A stretch of 64,000 bases of DNA from Bradyrhizobium erythrophlei (GCF_900129425.1 NZ_LT670817.1:558001-622000), one strand, 5' to 3'. Shown: positions 35,660 through 44,630, counted from the stretch's first letter. Translations and numbers: made by a program. Notes: a model not told the origin generated them from the sequence alone.

Positions 35660-36661
35660 ATGCCTATCATCGATATGCACACCCATACCATCAGCAAACG
35701 CGTCGAGCCGCTGATCGCCGGCCAATACGATCCGATGGACAATCCCTATCGCCGCGACATGTCGCCGGAAAGCCGGGCCACCGACGCCGAGCAAGGCAAG
35801 CTGTTGCCGAGGCTGATGCTCGACGTCGCGGCGCGCCGCGAGGTGATGCAGCGGATGGGCGTCGATTTTCAGGTCATCGCACCGGCGCCGGCGCAGCAGC
35901 ATTATTGGGCCGCTGAAGAATTGCAGGTGGCCCTGTCGCGGGTTCAAAACGAGGATGTCGCCGCATTGGTTGCCGAAGACCCCGGGCATTTTGCCGGCAT
36001 GGGTACATTGCCGATGCGGTTTCCCGCCCGAGCTATCGAGGAAGCCGTGCATGCGGTCGAGACGCTCGGCCTGCGCGGCTTCCAGATCGACACCCGCGTC
36101 GAGAATCTCGAATTGTCGAATGCCGCCTTCGATCCGCTCTATGCCCGGCTGGCGAAGCTGCGCGTGCCGTTGTTCGTGCATCCGCTCGGGTTTTCGCATG
36201 GCCAGCGGCTGGGAGAGTTCTTCATGGTCAACAGCGTTGGGCAGCCGATCGAGGAAGCCATCGCGATCTCGCATTTCATTCTCGGTGGCGTGCTCGATCG
36301 ACATCCCGAACTCGACCTGGTAATAGCCCATGGCGGCGGCTTCTATCCATTCTATGCCGGTCGCATGGATCACGCGTGGAAGGTTCGTCCCGAGGTGAAA
36401 CGCCTCGCCGCAGAGGCTCCATCCAGTTATCTGAAGCGGTTATGGTTCGATACTTGCGTGTTTCGCACTGACCTGACCGAGGCGCTGGTAGCGATGGTTG
36501 GCACTGAGCGGCTGATGTTGGGCTCCGATTTTCCTTTCGACATGGGCGATGACGATCCGGTGGGCTTGGTGAACAGGGCGCGGTTATCGGAAGCCGATCG
36601 AGAGAAGATCACCTTCGGCAACGCCAGCCGTCTGTTCAAGATATCGAAAGTCGGCGCATAG
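35660..36661 (+). CDS. Amidohydrolase family protein, ACMSD-like decarboxylase
   Basis: A 333-residue metal-dependent TIM-barrel enzyme of the amidohydrolase_2 group. Zinc ligands are HxH in IIDMHTHTI, His in FVHPLGFSHG, His in IAHGGGFYPF and Asp in LGSDFPFDMG, the pattern of 2-amino-3-carboxymuconate-6-semialdehyde decarboxylase and related non-oxidative decarboxylases. ATG 35660 is used; GTG 35651 is an alternative. It is the last operon gene, 64 bases after livF, and probably decarboxylates an aromatic or muconate-like acid. Confidence 0.83.
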   Translation: MPIIDMHTHTISKRVEPLIAGQYDPMDNPYRRDMSPESRATDAEQGKLLPRLMLDVAARREVMQRMGVDFQVIAPAPAQQHYWAAEELQVALSRVQNEDVAALVAEDPGHFAGMGTLPMRFPARAIEEAVHAVETLGLRGFQIDTRVENLELSNAAFDPLYARLAKLRVPLFVHPLGFSHGQRLGEFFMVNSVGQPIEEAIAISHFILGGVLDRHPELDLVIAHGGGFYPFYAGRMDHAWKVRPEVKRLAAEAPSSYLKRLWFDTCVFRTDLTEALVAMVGTERLMLGSDFPFDMGDDDPVGLVNRARLSEADREKITFGNASRLFKISKVGA

Positions 36662-36935
36662 CGCCTTGATGTCGGGCCGCGCGATTGGCTCGCTCACTTC
36701 TCCGGCTGACAACGCTGGTCAAACGAAATCGGCACGGCACGGCCAACGGAAGGTTTTCGGATCATGTATCGTGCCCGCGCGGCTAGTCTAGAGCTGAATT
36801 ACGATAGGATAGCAAATCATGGCTGCGACCTGTCTCTTGTTTTAAGAGACTGTTAGCAGAACTGGCTTCCATTTTTCCAAACCATCCCCTATTAGGGAAT
36901 TTCGTCTTGGTTGATGTCGCCGAGGGAGCAACAAA

Positions 36936-37361
36936 TTGCTTATTAAAGGACTGCACCACATCGGCGTGCCTGTCCAAAATATGGACCGCGCAGAAGCGTT
37001 CTATGTCGGAATTTTAGGCCTCACGCCCTGCGAACAAAAGCCAAACTGGCTTTTCGCAGGGGACCATTTTTCGGTTCACCTGATGCCGTCCCGCCCCGAC
37101 CTTGAACAAGTGAACCCGGCGAGGCACTTCACCCTGGAGGTCGCCCGGCTCGAAGAGATCGCCGGCTTGCTTCTGACGCACGGCCTGCGCCCGTATCAAC
37201 TCACCGTCGATCAAGCGCGTCGGCGCGACATCACCTCGGCCGATGAACCGCTTGATTTCGGAATTGGCACCATTTTCGTCGAGGATCCCGACGGCAACAC
37301 CGTGGAATTCCTCCAGCGCGATCGCGGGATCACGGCAGAGATCCTCGGATCGGCAGCGTAG
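36936..37361 (+). CDS. VOC family (glyoxalase/bleomycin-resistance) protein
   Basis: A 141-residue vicinal-oxygen-chelate protein with the two beta-alpha-beta-beta-beta modules: module 1 LHHIGVPVQNMDRAEAFYVG, module 2 ending FVEDPDGNTVEFLQR. Metal ligands could be the first His pair, the His of RHFTLEV and the final Glu. The start is TTG 36936, with GGGAG 7 bases upstream; no ATG fits. It follows the catabolic operon by 275 bases that contain nothing I can identify, so whether it belongs to that pathway is open. Confidence 0.75.
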   Translation: MLIKGLHHIGVPVQNMDRAEAFYVGILGLTPCEQKPNWLFAGDHFSVHLMPSRPDLEQVNPARHFTLEVARLEEIAGLLLTHGLRPYQLTVDQARRRDITSADEPLDFGIGTIFVEDPDGNTVEFLQRDRGITAEILGSAA

Positions 37362-37453
37362 CCCCGCCGGAAGCGGGAGAAGAGTTCGGCGGCAAGAACG
37401 CTCGCGGCTCCGTCAACGAGACGTGAAACCAGAGTGATGAGTAGGCGGCCGGC

Positions 37454-37843
37454 TGTGCCTGTCGTAAATTAAGTCCGGACATATTGGCGATGCAGTCCGC
37501 CCAAGATTGGGCGACAAAGAATGTGCCCGGCGCGATCGACGGCACGCGAGATCGGTGCATCTTTCGCCAGGGATAGATGCGTGCGGGCCCCATTGTAATA
37601 TTTCATGTACGACAGCAGCAGGTGACGGAGGTGGCGCTCGCTGAACACAACAACGTGGTCAACGCATTCCCGTCGGATCGAACCGATCAGCCTTTCGGCA
37701 TATCCATTTTGCCAAGGGGAACGCGGCGATGTTGGTCGGTCGCGAATGCCCATCGATCGAAGTCTACGGATAAAGACCCCACCATAGGCCCCGTCCCGGT
37801 CACGAATGAGATAGCGGGGAGCCTGTTCCCACCCGCAGGCTTC
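37454..37843 (-). mobile_element. IS remnant (left end), inserted in a kinase gene
   Basis: The left terminal repeat TGTGCCTGTCGTAAATTAAG begins at 37454, and the minus strand encodes the last ~95 residues of the transposase seen intact at 59179-60195 (SPWQNGYAERLIGSIRREC, YYNGARTHLSLAKDAPIS). Similarity stops at 37843, where the kinase-like reading frame begins. The other two thirds of the element are gone. Confidence 0.75.
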
Positions 37844-38159
37844 GGCATTGTGATGTAAAATGCATCGTCGCTTTCTCCTGAAGCGAGTACTTCGGCCACA
37901 ACTTCATCCGCGCGGGGAAACGCGCGCACTCTCTCGCTCTGGCGCATTTCATGCGCCAGAGTTCTTTGAAATCCGCATCGACAGTGGTGCCTGTTTTCTC
38001 CCAGTATTTGAGAACGACCGGGTCCCCAGTGCGACGATCGATGGCGCGAATGACGGCGGATTTCAATGCGGCCGTGTTAGGGGATGACAGAAACGTTTCC
38101 TCAAGCTCGAAGCGTTGCGCGAGAGTATCGGGCTGTCGTTTCGCTTTGGTCGGAGGCAT
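37844..38159 (-). pseudogene. Serine/threonine kinase-like protein, N-terminal fragment
   Basis: From ATG 38159 (GAGGA 7 bases upstream) the minus strand encodes MPPTKAKRQPDTLAQRFELE then AVIRAIDRRTGDPVVLKYWE, resembling the first lobe of a protein kinase with the ATP-binding Lys in VVLKYW. Near 37946 one frame shift is needed to continue into HEMRQSERVRAFPRADEVVA and SGESDDAFYITM. The IS remnant cuts the gene at 37844. Kinases with this start often occur in large multidomain defence-type proteins, which is recollection, not proof. It is divergent from the ParS/RES pair. Confidence 0.5.
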
Positions 38160-38317
38160 GGATTTTCCTCGCCATCGGGTGTTGCCGGATTGAAGGTACG
38201 GCGTGGCCGCTTGTGGTCGAATCAGGCCCCCGAAGGGAGTGTCCAAGATCTCTGTTTCTTGTTTGTTCGCAAGTTCGCAATAGGATCGTTTGCTTAACAG
38301 TAAGGGCTTGCAAAACC

Positions 38318-38350
38318 TGCCAAATGGCAGTATATAGACTGCCAATATGG
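38318..38350 (+). promoter_or_regulatory. Tandem operator around the parS promoter
   Basis: TGCCAAATGGCA (38318-38329) is a palindrome; a second, imperfect copy TGCCAATATGG (38340-38350) overlaps the ribosome binding site. Between them lies TATATA, a possible -10. Spacing of 22 bases puts both sites on the same DNA face, fitting autorepression by the antitoxin. Confidence 0.5.
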
Positions 38351-38360
38351 GAGCTTGACC

Positions 38361-38801
38361 GTGAGTTACGCATTGCGACCGGCCGTGGACTCAGGGCAGG
38401 CGGCGGTAATTCCGAACCTCTCGGACGCTGATATCCGTGAGCGGTTGACGCCGGCTGCCGTCGACGGGGTGGTTCGGCTCGCCGAAATCTGGCGGTTGAC
38501 CAGTGCCGAGGTCTGCGCGCTGCTCGGCGATGTCTCTGAACGCACCTGGTTTCGGATGAAGAAGGGCGAGTGGTCTGGCGCGCTGTCGCACGACACGCTC
38601 ACCCGTGTCAGTGCACTCATCGGGATTTTCAAGGGCCTGCGACTGCTGTTTTCCGAGCCGCTGTCGGACGAATGGGTGCGTTTGCCTAACAAGGGACCGC
38701 TATATGGTGGTCGGCGTCCGCTCGATGCGATGATCCAAGGTGGCATTCCCAAGATGCTTGAGGTTCGCCAGCATATCGATGCCCTGCGCGGCGGTCTTTG
38801 A
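38361..38801 (+). CDS. ParS/Xre/MbcA-type antitoxin (DUF2384)
   Basis: A 146-residue antitoxin of the RES-Xre class. GTG 38361 is preferred because GGGAG lies 7 bases upstream; TTG 38355 is in frame two codons earlier. The N-terminal half holds a helix-turn-helix (LAEIWRLTSAEVCALLGDVS, TWFRMKKGEW) and the C-terminal half the toxin-binding domain with the closing NKGPLYGGRRPLDAMIQGG, which is diagnostic: the tail enters the toxin active site. The stop codon is followed at once by the toxin start. Confidence 0.88.
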   Translation: MSYALRPAVDSGQAAVIPNLSDADIRERLTPAAVDGVVRLAEIWRLTSAEVCALLGDVSERTWFRMKKGEWSGALSHDTLTRVSALIGIFKGLRLLFSEPLSDEWVRLPNKGPLYGGRRPLDAMIQGGIPKMLEVRQHIDALRGGL

Positions 38802-39497
38802 ATGGCGTTGCCGGCGACGTTCGATGTGACTCAGCGCGACACGATGCGATTGATTTCGACCGGCCGCCTGAAAGATCCTGTGCTGCTGCCGCTTGCCGCC
38901 AACCACGGTGCACTTGAAGATCTTGCTGCGCTGGAGAGCGTCACCAACGGCCGGCTGCAAGCGCAGGAGACCGGCCTGCCGAACCTGGACCCGCGAGAGC
39001 TTGTGTTCGGTCGCGCCGGCTACACCTTCATCAACGCGGCCTTTACACATACACGGCCGGGCGGCAACCGGTTCAACGATGATAGTCGCGGGGCGTGGTA
39101 CTGCGCGCTCGAATCGGAGACTGCGGTCGGCGAGGTCTCATACCATCTCACCCGTGAACTCGAAGCAATCGGACGTTTCGAGAACGTCACTGACTATGCT
39201 GAGTTGATCGCCGATTTCTTTGGTGCGTTCCATGATCTGCGCTCTTCCGATTTTAGCGCTCATCGGGCTCTCCACGCCGATCCGGCAATCGCGTACCCAG
39301 CGGGCCAGGCCCTCGCAAAGCAGCTTCGCCAAGAAGCTGCCAGTAACGGCATTATCTACCCTTCAATCCGGCACTCTGGGGGAACCTGCCTCGCGGCATT
39401 TCGTCCCGATCTCGTCCAAAACTTGCGGCAAGGGAGGATCTGGCGGCTCGAATGGCAAGGTATATCAACACCGACGGTGACGCAGCAAGGTCAGTAG
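38802..39497 (+). CDS. RES-domain toxin (NAD+-degrading)
   Basis: A 231-residue RES toxin. The family residues Arg, Tyr and Glu are visible in GGNRFNDD, GAWYCALE and ESETAVGEV, and a late block YPSIRHSGGTCLAAFRPD is typical. Characterised members (MbcT, ParT-like) destroy NAD+ or ADP-ribosylate targets, causing growth arrest until the antitoxin acts. It starts directly after the antitoxin stop (TGA then ATG). The length is at the upper end for the family. Confidence 0.88.
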   Translation: MALPATFDVTQRDTMRLISTGRLKDPVLLPLAANHGALEDLAALESVTNGRLQAQETGLPNLDPRELVFGRAGYTFINAAFTHTRPGGNRFNDDSRGAWYCALESETAVGEVSYHLTRELEAIGRFENVTDYAELIADFFGAFHDLRSSDFSAHRALHADPAIAYPAGQALAKQLRQEAASNGIIYPSIRHSGGTCLAAFRPDLVQNLRQGRIWRLEWQGISTPTVTQQGQ

Positions 39498-39551
39498 CAG
39501 ATATGAAAAGGGAGCGTGCTACTCTCACAGGCCCACACCAACGAGCCTCCC

Positions 39552-39884
39552 ATGAGCCGAGACCCAGATAATTGGTACGAGGAGGAATACTGGGAAGAAA
39601 TCGGTCGTCAGGAGGACCTCGCCGAGGCGATCAAGAATCTATCCCATCAGCCCATCCGCGACTTCTTGGGCACATACGGAGACGCCATCGACAATCGTCT
39701 CCGCGCAGAAACACGGTTTGTAACTGCCGAGGCATCATCGTTTATCCAGATTGAGGCCCACTGCGCGGTCCAGCGCATCGCCAAAAGAGGCGCAGCACGA
39801 CCGTCATGGTGGGCGCCGCGCCAGGTTCAAGTTCCAGGCCTTGTCCAGATTGCGGGCCTCTGCCAGCGCGGCCGCGCTCGGTAA
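39552..39884 (+). CDS. Hypothetical protein, possibly 3'-truncated
   Basis: From ATG 39552 the frame encodes MSRDPDNWYEEEYWEEIGRQ and continues DLAEAIKNLSHQPIRDFLG, an acidic helical start that looks genuine. The last ~27 residues overlap the 3' end of the convergent pentapeptide gene and are composition-shifted (Gln/Gly/Arg), so the original C-terminus is probably lost. It follows the toxin gene by 54 bases; co-transcription is possible. I do not recognise the family. Confidence 0.35.
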   Translation: MSRDPDNWYEEEYWEEIGRQEDLAEAIKNLSHQPIRDFLGTYGDAIDNRLRAETRFVTAEASSFIQIEAHCAVQRIAKRGAARPSWWAPRQVQVPGLVQIAGLCQRGRAR

Positions 39885-40622
39885 GAGGGTCGACTCGAGG
39901 TCGGTCTCGGTGAAATCGGCGCCGGCGAGATTGGCGTTGGAGAGGTCGGCTCCCGCAAGGTCGGCGTGGTTGAGGTTGCAGTTCGCCAGATTGGCATTCT
40001 GCAGCTTCGCGAATTCGAGATTGGCGCGCGAGAGATTGGCGCCGCTCAGATCCGCATTCCTGAGATCGGCGGACTTTAGCACGCCACGCATCAGGCCCAT
40101 CGATTGGTTGCGCATGTCCGCGCTGAGATCGGCGCCGGCAAGCTTGGCCCCGATCAGGCTGGCACCGGAAAGATCTCCGGTTATTCGCGCGCCGCTCAAA
40201 TCGGCACCGCCAAGCTTGGCGCGTTGCATCTGCGTGCTGAGCAGCGATGTCTTGACGAGGGACGCCTCCGTCAAATCCGCGTCGATCAGCCAGGCTTGGT
40301 TCAGGATGGCCCGATCGAAGCGCGCGCCTCTCAGATCTGTCCGATTGAATCTTGCCAGGCGAAGATTGCTGCCGGAGAAGTCGAGGCCCGAGAGATCGAG
40401 GTGCGACAGCCGCTTTCCTTCCAAATCTGCAGAGCGTTGGTCCCCGGGGCCTTGAGGCGCCGCCTTGAGAAGCGCGTCGACCTCGGTGCGCGTCATCTCC
40501 GATGTCGACATTTCCGGACTGTTGAGGTCGACATAGCGCAGCAGATCCTGCGACACGGCGTCATAGGGATGAACCAGCAGCGCCGCCATCGACACAAGGG
40601 AAAATGCGAAACGAAACAGCAT
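39804..40622 (-). CDS. Exported pentapeptide-repeat protein
   Basis: A 272-residue protein from ATG 40622, which begins a signal peptide (MLFRFAFSLVSMAALLV, then VSQ). Residues ~75-240 consist of about thirty pentapeptide repeats of A(D/N)LSxx type, such as SGLDFSGSNLRLARFNRTDL and SADLRNADLSGANLSRANLE, which fold into a right-handed beta-helix. A short N-terminal domain precedes them (MTRTEVDALLKAAPQGPGDQ). Export distinguishes it from DNA-gyrase-protecting Qnr proteins. The role is unknown. An upstream ATG at 40658 is possible but spoils the signal. Confidence 0.78.
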   Translation of the reverse strand: MLFRFAFSLVSMAALLVHPYDAVSQDLLRYVDLNSPEMSTSEMTRTEVDALLKAAPQGPGDQRSADLEGKRLSHLDLSGLDFSGSNLRLARFNRTDLRGARFDRAILNQAWLIDADLTEASLVKTSLLSTQMQRAKLGGADLSGARITGDLSGASLIGAKLAGADLSADMRNQSMGLMRGVLKSADLRNADLSGANLSRANLEFAKLQNANLANCNLNHADLAGADLSNANLAGADFTETDLESTLLPSAAALAEARNLDKAWNLNLARRPP

Positions 40623-40785
40623 CGCGTTTCTCGGCCTGCGCAGCTTTAATTGTAGCACGAAAAATCGGCACCGTCTCCCGCAGATTTCGCGTTGGCTGCG
40701 CTGTTACGTTAACCCGTTGTGAGCTGGCGACACGCCAAACTCAATAAAAATGGCGCGGGTGACTGCTTCGTTCCAAACCAATCTC

Positions 40786-40968
40786 TTACTTAGAGTCAGG
40801 AACGAAAGTATCTGCTACGTAGTTTCTATCGACCGAACCAAACCGTATAATAGTGTGCGTATAAATCCAGCCACCCGGCACCCTGAAACGAAATATGGTT
40901 TCGTCATACTGGCCGGTGACATGATCTTTAAATACTTCTTCGTGGGTGTGGAGCTTTTGCTCAGGCAT
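40786..40968 (-). CDS. Small hypothetical protein in an AT-richer stretch
   Basis: A 60-codon ORF starting MPEQKLHTHEEVFKDHVTG and containing RFRVPGGWIYTHTIIRFGS, a compact sequence resembling short phage- or plasmid-borne proteins with an RVPGGW motif. The region 40650-41200 has visibly lower GC than its surroundings, suggesting recent arrival. The ribosome binding site is weak, and the frame is open further upstream, to 41124, without support. The remainder of 40623-41364 shows nothing else. Confidence 0.33.
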   Translation of the reverse strand: MPEQKLHTHEEVFKDHVTGQYDETIFRFRVPGGWIYTHTIIRFGSVDRNYVADTFVPDSK

Positions 40969-41364
40969 GAGCGTCTTTCGAATACCGCTGCAATAGCCAC
41001 CAAAATCAAGCCGCGAGGCGGTTGACTTGCTCACCGTTCGATAGACGGCGGTTGTCCTCTCTTCAAGAGCTACCGTCAGCATACCGCAAAAGGGACGCAC
41101 CGGCAATGCAGTGATGGATGCCAATCTCCGCGCGGCACATACACGAGAAAGATTCCTCCATTTGGTGCAAGCGTTTTTTTTCGAATAGGCTTCTTGGTGG
41201 TTGATACGGTCAACCTCAAACCGTTCCTGTGGTTGTCGCGGATGTTTCTAATCCAGTCGATTGATGAGGCGGCGGGCTTGTGCGTCGCGTATTCGGCTTC
41301 GTACCGACCGGTGGAGAAGTGTCGACCACAAACGGCGCAGGGAAATAAAACAGGAGTTCTGTCC

Positions 41365-41733
41365 ATGATCGAGGGGATCAGCGCTATCACACTAGGCACC
41401 CACGAAATGCCACGAACTGTCCGATTCTACCGCGCGCTGGGGTTTGAGGTCCTGCATGGCGGCGAAGAGTCGTCCTTCACCAGCCTTCGAGCAGGGGTGA
41501 GCTATCTTAACCTCATCGTCCAGCCTGCCGAGCGGCGCTGGTCTTGGTGGGGACGCGTAATTTTCTACGTCACCGATGTTGACGCACTTTACAACCGTGC
41601 GCTCGCAGCGGGATACCAGCCGGCTACGGTGCCCCGCGATGCCGAATGGGGTGAGCGCTTCTTCCACCTGGTTGACCCCGACGGCCACGAACTCAGTTTC
41701 GCTCGGCCTTTGCTCCCGGTTTCCGTCCAATAG
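41365..41733 (+). CDS. VOC family protein
   Basis: A 122-residue vicinal-oxygen-chelate protein. The start at 41365 has AGGAG 8 bases upstream; the frame is open to 41194 without support. It begins MIEGISAITLGTHEMPRTVR and ends FHLVDPDGHELSFARP, the normal module ends. Metal ligands could include the His of LGTH, a Glu and the final Glu of HELSF. Function unknown; a dioxygenase, glyoxalase or resistance role are all possible. Confidence 0.78.
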   Translation: MIEGISAITLGTHEMPRTVRFYRALGFEVLHGGEESSFTSLRAGVSYLNLIVQPAERRWSWWGRVIFYVTDVDALYNRALAAGYQPATVPRDAEWGERFFHLVDPDGHELSFARPLLPVSVQ

Positions 41734-41815
41734 CATCTCGAAGCGGCCTGCCATTCCAAGGGGGGCCGGGAGAGCGTATGGTGCTCCGATTATCCGCTGA
41801 ACCTGGGAGGCATTC

Positions 41816-42568
41816 ATGCAGTTCAGGACAACCGGACTATGGTTGCTCGGCGCGATGGTGCTTCCCGCCCCCGCGACCGCACAAACGACCCCTGCTGCAC
41901 CGGCAATTACCCGAACAGTGGTCGCCGAAACCAAACTGCCGACCGTCACGGACGTGCCGCTGCATTTCAAAGCGGTGAGCATCACTCTTCAGCCGGACGA
42001 GAAGAGCGGCGTCTCGGCGGCCAACGGCATCCTCTACCAGATGTCAGGATCGACCGAGGTCGCGCTCGATGGCGAGACCAAAACGCTCAACGCCGGAGAT
42101 GGGCTGTTTATCGCCGGCGGAAAGACCGCGGCGCTAACGGCGGGCAGCAGAGCGCCATCAACTTTCCTCCACTTCTTCCTTGTCTCCGCTGTGGACTTGG
42201 GTCGGCCTGTCGAAACGGCGCCTGCCGCCGCGAGAGAATTATATCGTACAGCAAATCCGATTCCCGACCTGAAGCCAGGCGGTTATGATCTCAACCTCAC
42301 ACGAGTCACATTTCCCGCGCAGATGCCCTCCAACCTGCCGCATCATCGGTCAGGAGCGGCTCTGTACTATATTGTCTCCGGCACTGGAGCCAACACGATC
42401 GACGATAAGACAGAAGCAAGGGGACCAGGTTCCTTGATCTATGAACCATACGCCCTCGTGCACCAATGGGGAAACCCAGGCAACGAGCCGTTGATATTCC
42501 TGGCCTTCAACATCAATCCGGAAGGTGTTGCAGCCGTGCTTCCGGGCGCACCAGCAAACAAACAATAG
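41816..42568 (+). CDS. Exported bicupin-like protein
   Basis: A 250-residue protein with a signal peptide (MQFRTTGLWLLGAMVLPAPA, TAQ). Two cupin-like halves follow: residues ~50-110 (GILYQMSGSTEVALDGETKT, LNAGDGLFIAGG) and ~170-235 (HHRSGAALYYIVSGTGANTI, GPGSLIYEPYALVHQWGNPG). The second half keeps possible metal ligands (HH, E in IYEPYALVHQ); the first seems to lack them. Export suggests a periplasmic binding or enzymatic role; the substrate is unknown. It lies 83 bases after the VOC gene on the same strand. Confidence 0.7.
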   Translation: MQFRTTGLWLLGAMVLPAPATAQTTPAAPAITRTVVAETKLPTVTDVPLHFKAVSITLQPDEKSGVSAANGILYQMSGSTEVALDGETKTLNAGDGLFIAGGKTAALTAGSRAPSTFLHFFLVSAVDLGRPVETAPAAARELYRTANPIPDLKPGGYDLNLTRVTFPAQMPSNLPHHRSGAALYYIVSGTGANTIDDKTEARGPGSLIYEPYALVHQWGNPGNEPLIFLAFNINPEGVAAVLPGAPANKQ

Positions 42569-42609
42569 CTAACGGAGGGCGGCCCACCGCATCCGGAGCG
42601 CCGTTTGAG

Positions 42610-42792
42610 ATGAATTGGCCAATTTGAGTCATGGTGGCAACGAACGGTCGCACCGTCACCGTGTTCGGCGGAACCATCGTTCGGAATCTTCGCTCTCGCG
42701 GATTTATCCGATGTTCGGCCTCGGCCTGACCAGATTGCAGCCGGTGCTGCCGCCGAGCCACCTAAAAGCGCCATGAACTTGCGCCGTCGCAT
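42610..42792 (-). pseudogene. ABC substrate-binding protein, 5' remnant
   Basis: The minus strand from 42792 reads MRRRKFMALLGGSAAAPAAI, the Tat leader typical of ABC_sub_bind proteins (compare 277-1257), after which the sequence loses the family within about 30 codons. Only the leader survives. It is the third trace of this family in the window. Confidence 0.45.
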
Positions 42793-43112
42793 ATCCGCCC
42801 CTAAGGTCAGGAGGCAGCACCTTACCGGCTTAAACGAGAGCTTTAATAGGGGCTACCGCCTTCGATTAATCGTCCGCAGTGCACAACCGATGTCCGCTCC
42901 GGATCCAATCGCGTCACTTTGGCCGTGTGACGGTAACTTCCGGTTTGCACCCGACTCCGGGCGCGGCATCGCAATAACGGACGCGATGTGCCCAAAACCG
43001 ACCTTTGCGGGAATAGCGGCCTTTGGCGCGAAGCGAACATACGTCCAGACGACGAGGTCCGAAAAGCGTCAAAAAGGCGGCACAGTACGAATTCTCAGGT
43101 GTGCGATCCGCG

Positions 43113-43985
43113 TTATGGGTCGCACGCAAGGAACGGCGCAATGACCAGTGCGACTTGAGCTGCAAACTCCTCATACACTGAGAGCTTGCCCCGTGTAATA
43201 CAGACGCTTCGCACACCGTCAATCGTCGCGAGCGCTTCCATCTCTGCACGCGATCGTGGCGGCGTCTGATCCCCATGGATCATCAGCATCTGGATCGCCG
43301 CCTGTCGCGCCAGAGCCAGAAATTGTTCGCGTGTTTCGACCGGATCGAGCTCTCCGGTCACAAACCGGATTGATACAAATCGAGATCCACGAGCCCGAGC
43401 GACCGCAAGTTTTTCGCGCTGCCGTTCATCGCTCAGCCACGCCGGGTCCGCGTAGACGTGCCCGGCGGCCATGAAGCGAACGACGACGCGATTAACGTTC
43501 AACTTGTAGAGCAGGAATCCGAGTACCGGCAGGTCGACCAACTTGCAAAGTCGTTTAAAGAACGGCCGGCGCCCGTTCATCATGGTCGGCAACGGCCCGC
43601 GCCAAGTGGGAGCCAGCAGAACAAGCCGCCCGAACGAGCCGGGCCGAGTGCAAACGTGAGCGAGTGCATAGGTTGCCGCGTGCCCCGCTGCAATGACGGC
43701 ATGCGGGCAAGGCGCCACCGCTTCGAAAATGTATTCCAGGAACGCCGCATAAGCGGCGGGTGTCCAGTCAATCGCAGGGCGCGCCTGGTCGCCAAAACCC
43801 GGCCAATCGATAGAAATCGTGCGGTAATGCGAACTCAGGCGCTGCTGCAGCGGCCACATTTCGCGCCGGGTCGAGATCGAGCTCAATGCGGGCAGCAGAA
43901 GGACCGTCGGCCCTTGCCCACTGGTGTCAAAGCCGAGGTCGATGGTGTTGCCGCGCCACGTCCATGTAAGCTGTGCTGAATGCAT
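43113..43985 (-). CDS. Alpha/beta hydrolase-fold protein lacking the nucleophile
   Basis: A 290-residue alpha/beta-hydrolase fold: strand and oxyanion region TVLLLPALSSIST, ISIDWPGFGDQARP, the elbow position VIAAGHAATYALAHV and a late segment MLMIHGDQTPPRSR. At the elbow the expected G-H-S-x-G is G-H-A-A-T, with Ala in place of Ser. No Cys or Asp replaces it. The protein may therefore be a non-catalytic binding protein or use another mechanism. No signal peptide. No operon partner; the 640 bases upstream (43986-44630) hold no gene I can support. Confidence 0.72.
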   Translation of the reverse strand: MHSAQLTWTWRGNTIDLGFDTSGQGPTVLLLPALSSISTRREMWPLQQRLSSHYRTISIDWPGFGDQARPAIDWTPAAYAAFLEYIFEAVAPCPHAVIAAGHAATYALAHVCTRPGSFGRLVLLAPTWRGPLPTMMNGRRPFFKRLCKLVDLPVLGFLLYKLNVNRVVVRFMAAGHVYADPAWLSDERQREKLAVARARGSRFVSIRFVTGELDPVETREQFLALARQAAIQMLMIHGDQTPPRSRAEMEALATIDGVRSVCITRGKLSVYEEFAAQVALVIAPFLACDP

Positions 43986-44630
43986 GCGAAAAACGCGGCT
44001 CCCAATACATGGAAGGCACTGATGTCATGGACCCGTAGAGTGCTACTCCGCTCGTAAGCTGGGTCAACTCATCTGCATGTGTCAGACTGCGGTCGCCCGC
44101 ATAGTGCTGTTCGCGGCCGCCAGGGATTCTGGTATGCAGGCAAACAGTGGGATGCACCTCAGCCGCGCACAATCTTGCGGTCACTAGATCATAAGAACCT
44201 CGGCTTCCACGAACATAGACCTTAGCTGCGGCGCCTCTACAGCGCTATCGTGTCCCCAAAATCGAACGGCACGCCGCGCTCGCGATCGTCGTTACACGGT
44301 AGTCGCAGAATTCGCCCATTCTGAACTGGCGCTCGCTGGTGCCGCTGATCATATGCGGCCAGAACTCGCTGCCGGTGTTTTGCACCGGCATCGTTCTCTC
44401 GTTTGTGCGCACGCTGCTATCGAAGCGAGCCTGAACTCGCTCTGGGTTCAGATTTTCGTTGACACCTTGGGTGTATTACTCATGACAGCAGTGGCATATT
44501 ACTGGACCTGGCCTAAGCGGCGCTATCCCATCCTTCCTTTACCCGGCTCGAACTGGCAGAACGCCGTGCCATCCAAGCCCGTTTAGATTGAGGCTTTTGC
44601 GGGCTTCTCTTGCGTTACACCCGGATCAGC

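Noticed and set aside
44353..44586. 77-residue ORF with a hydrophobic segment (VQIFVDTLGVLLMTAVAYYW)
   Set aside because: No ribosome binding site, arginine- and histidine-rich start and no recognisable full-length family; could be a membrane-protein scrap but I cannot support it.
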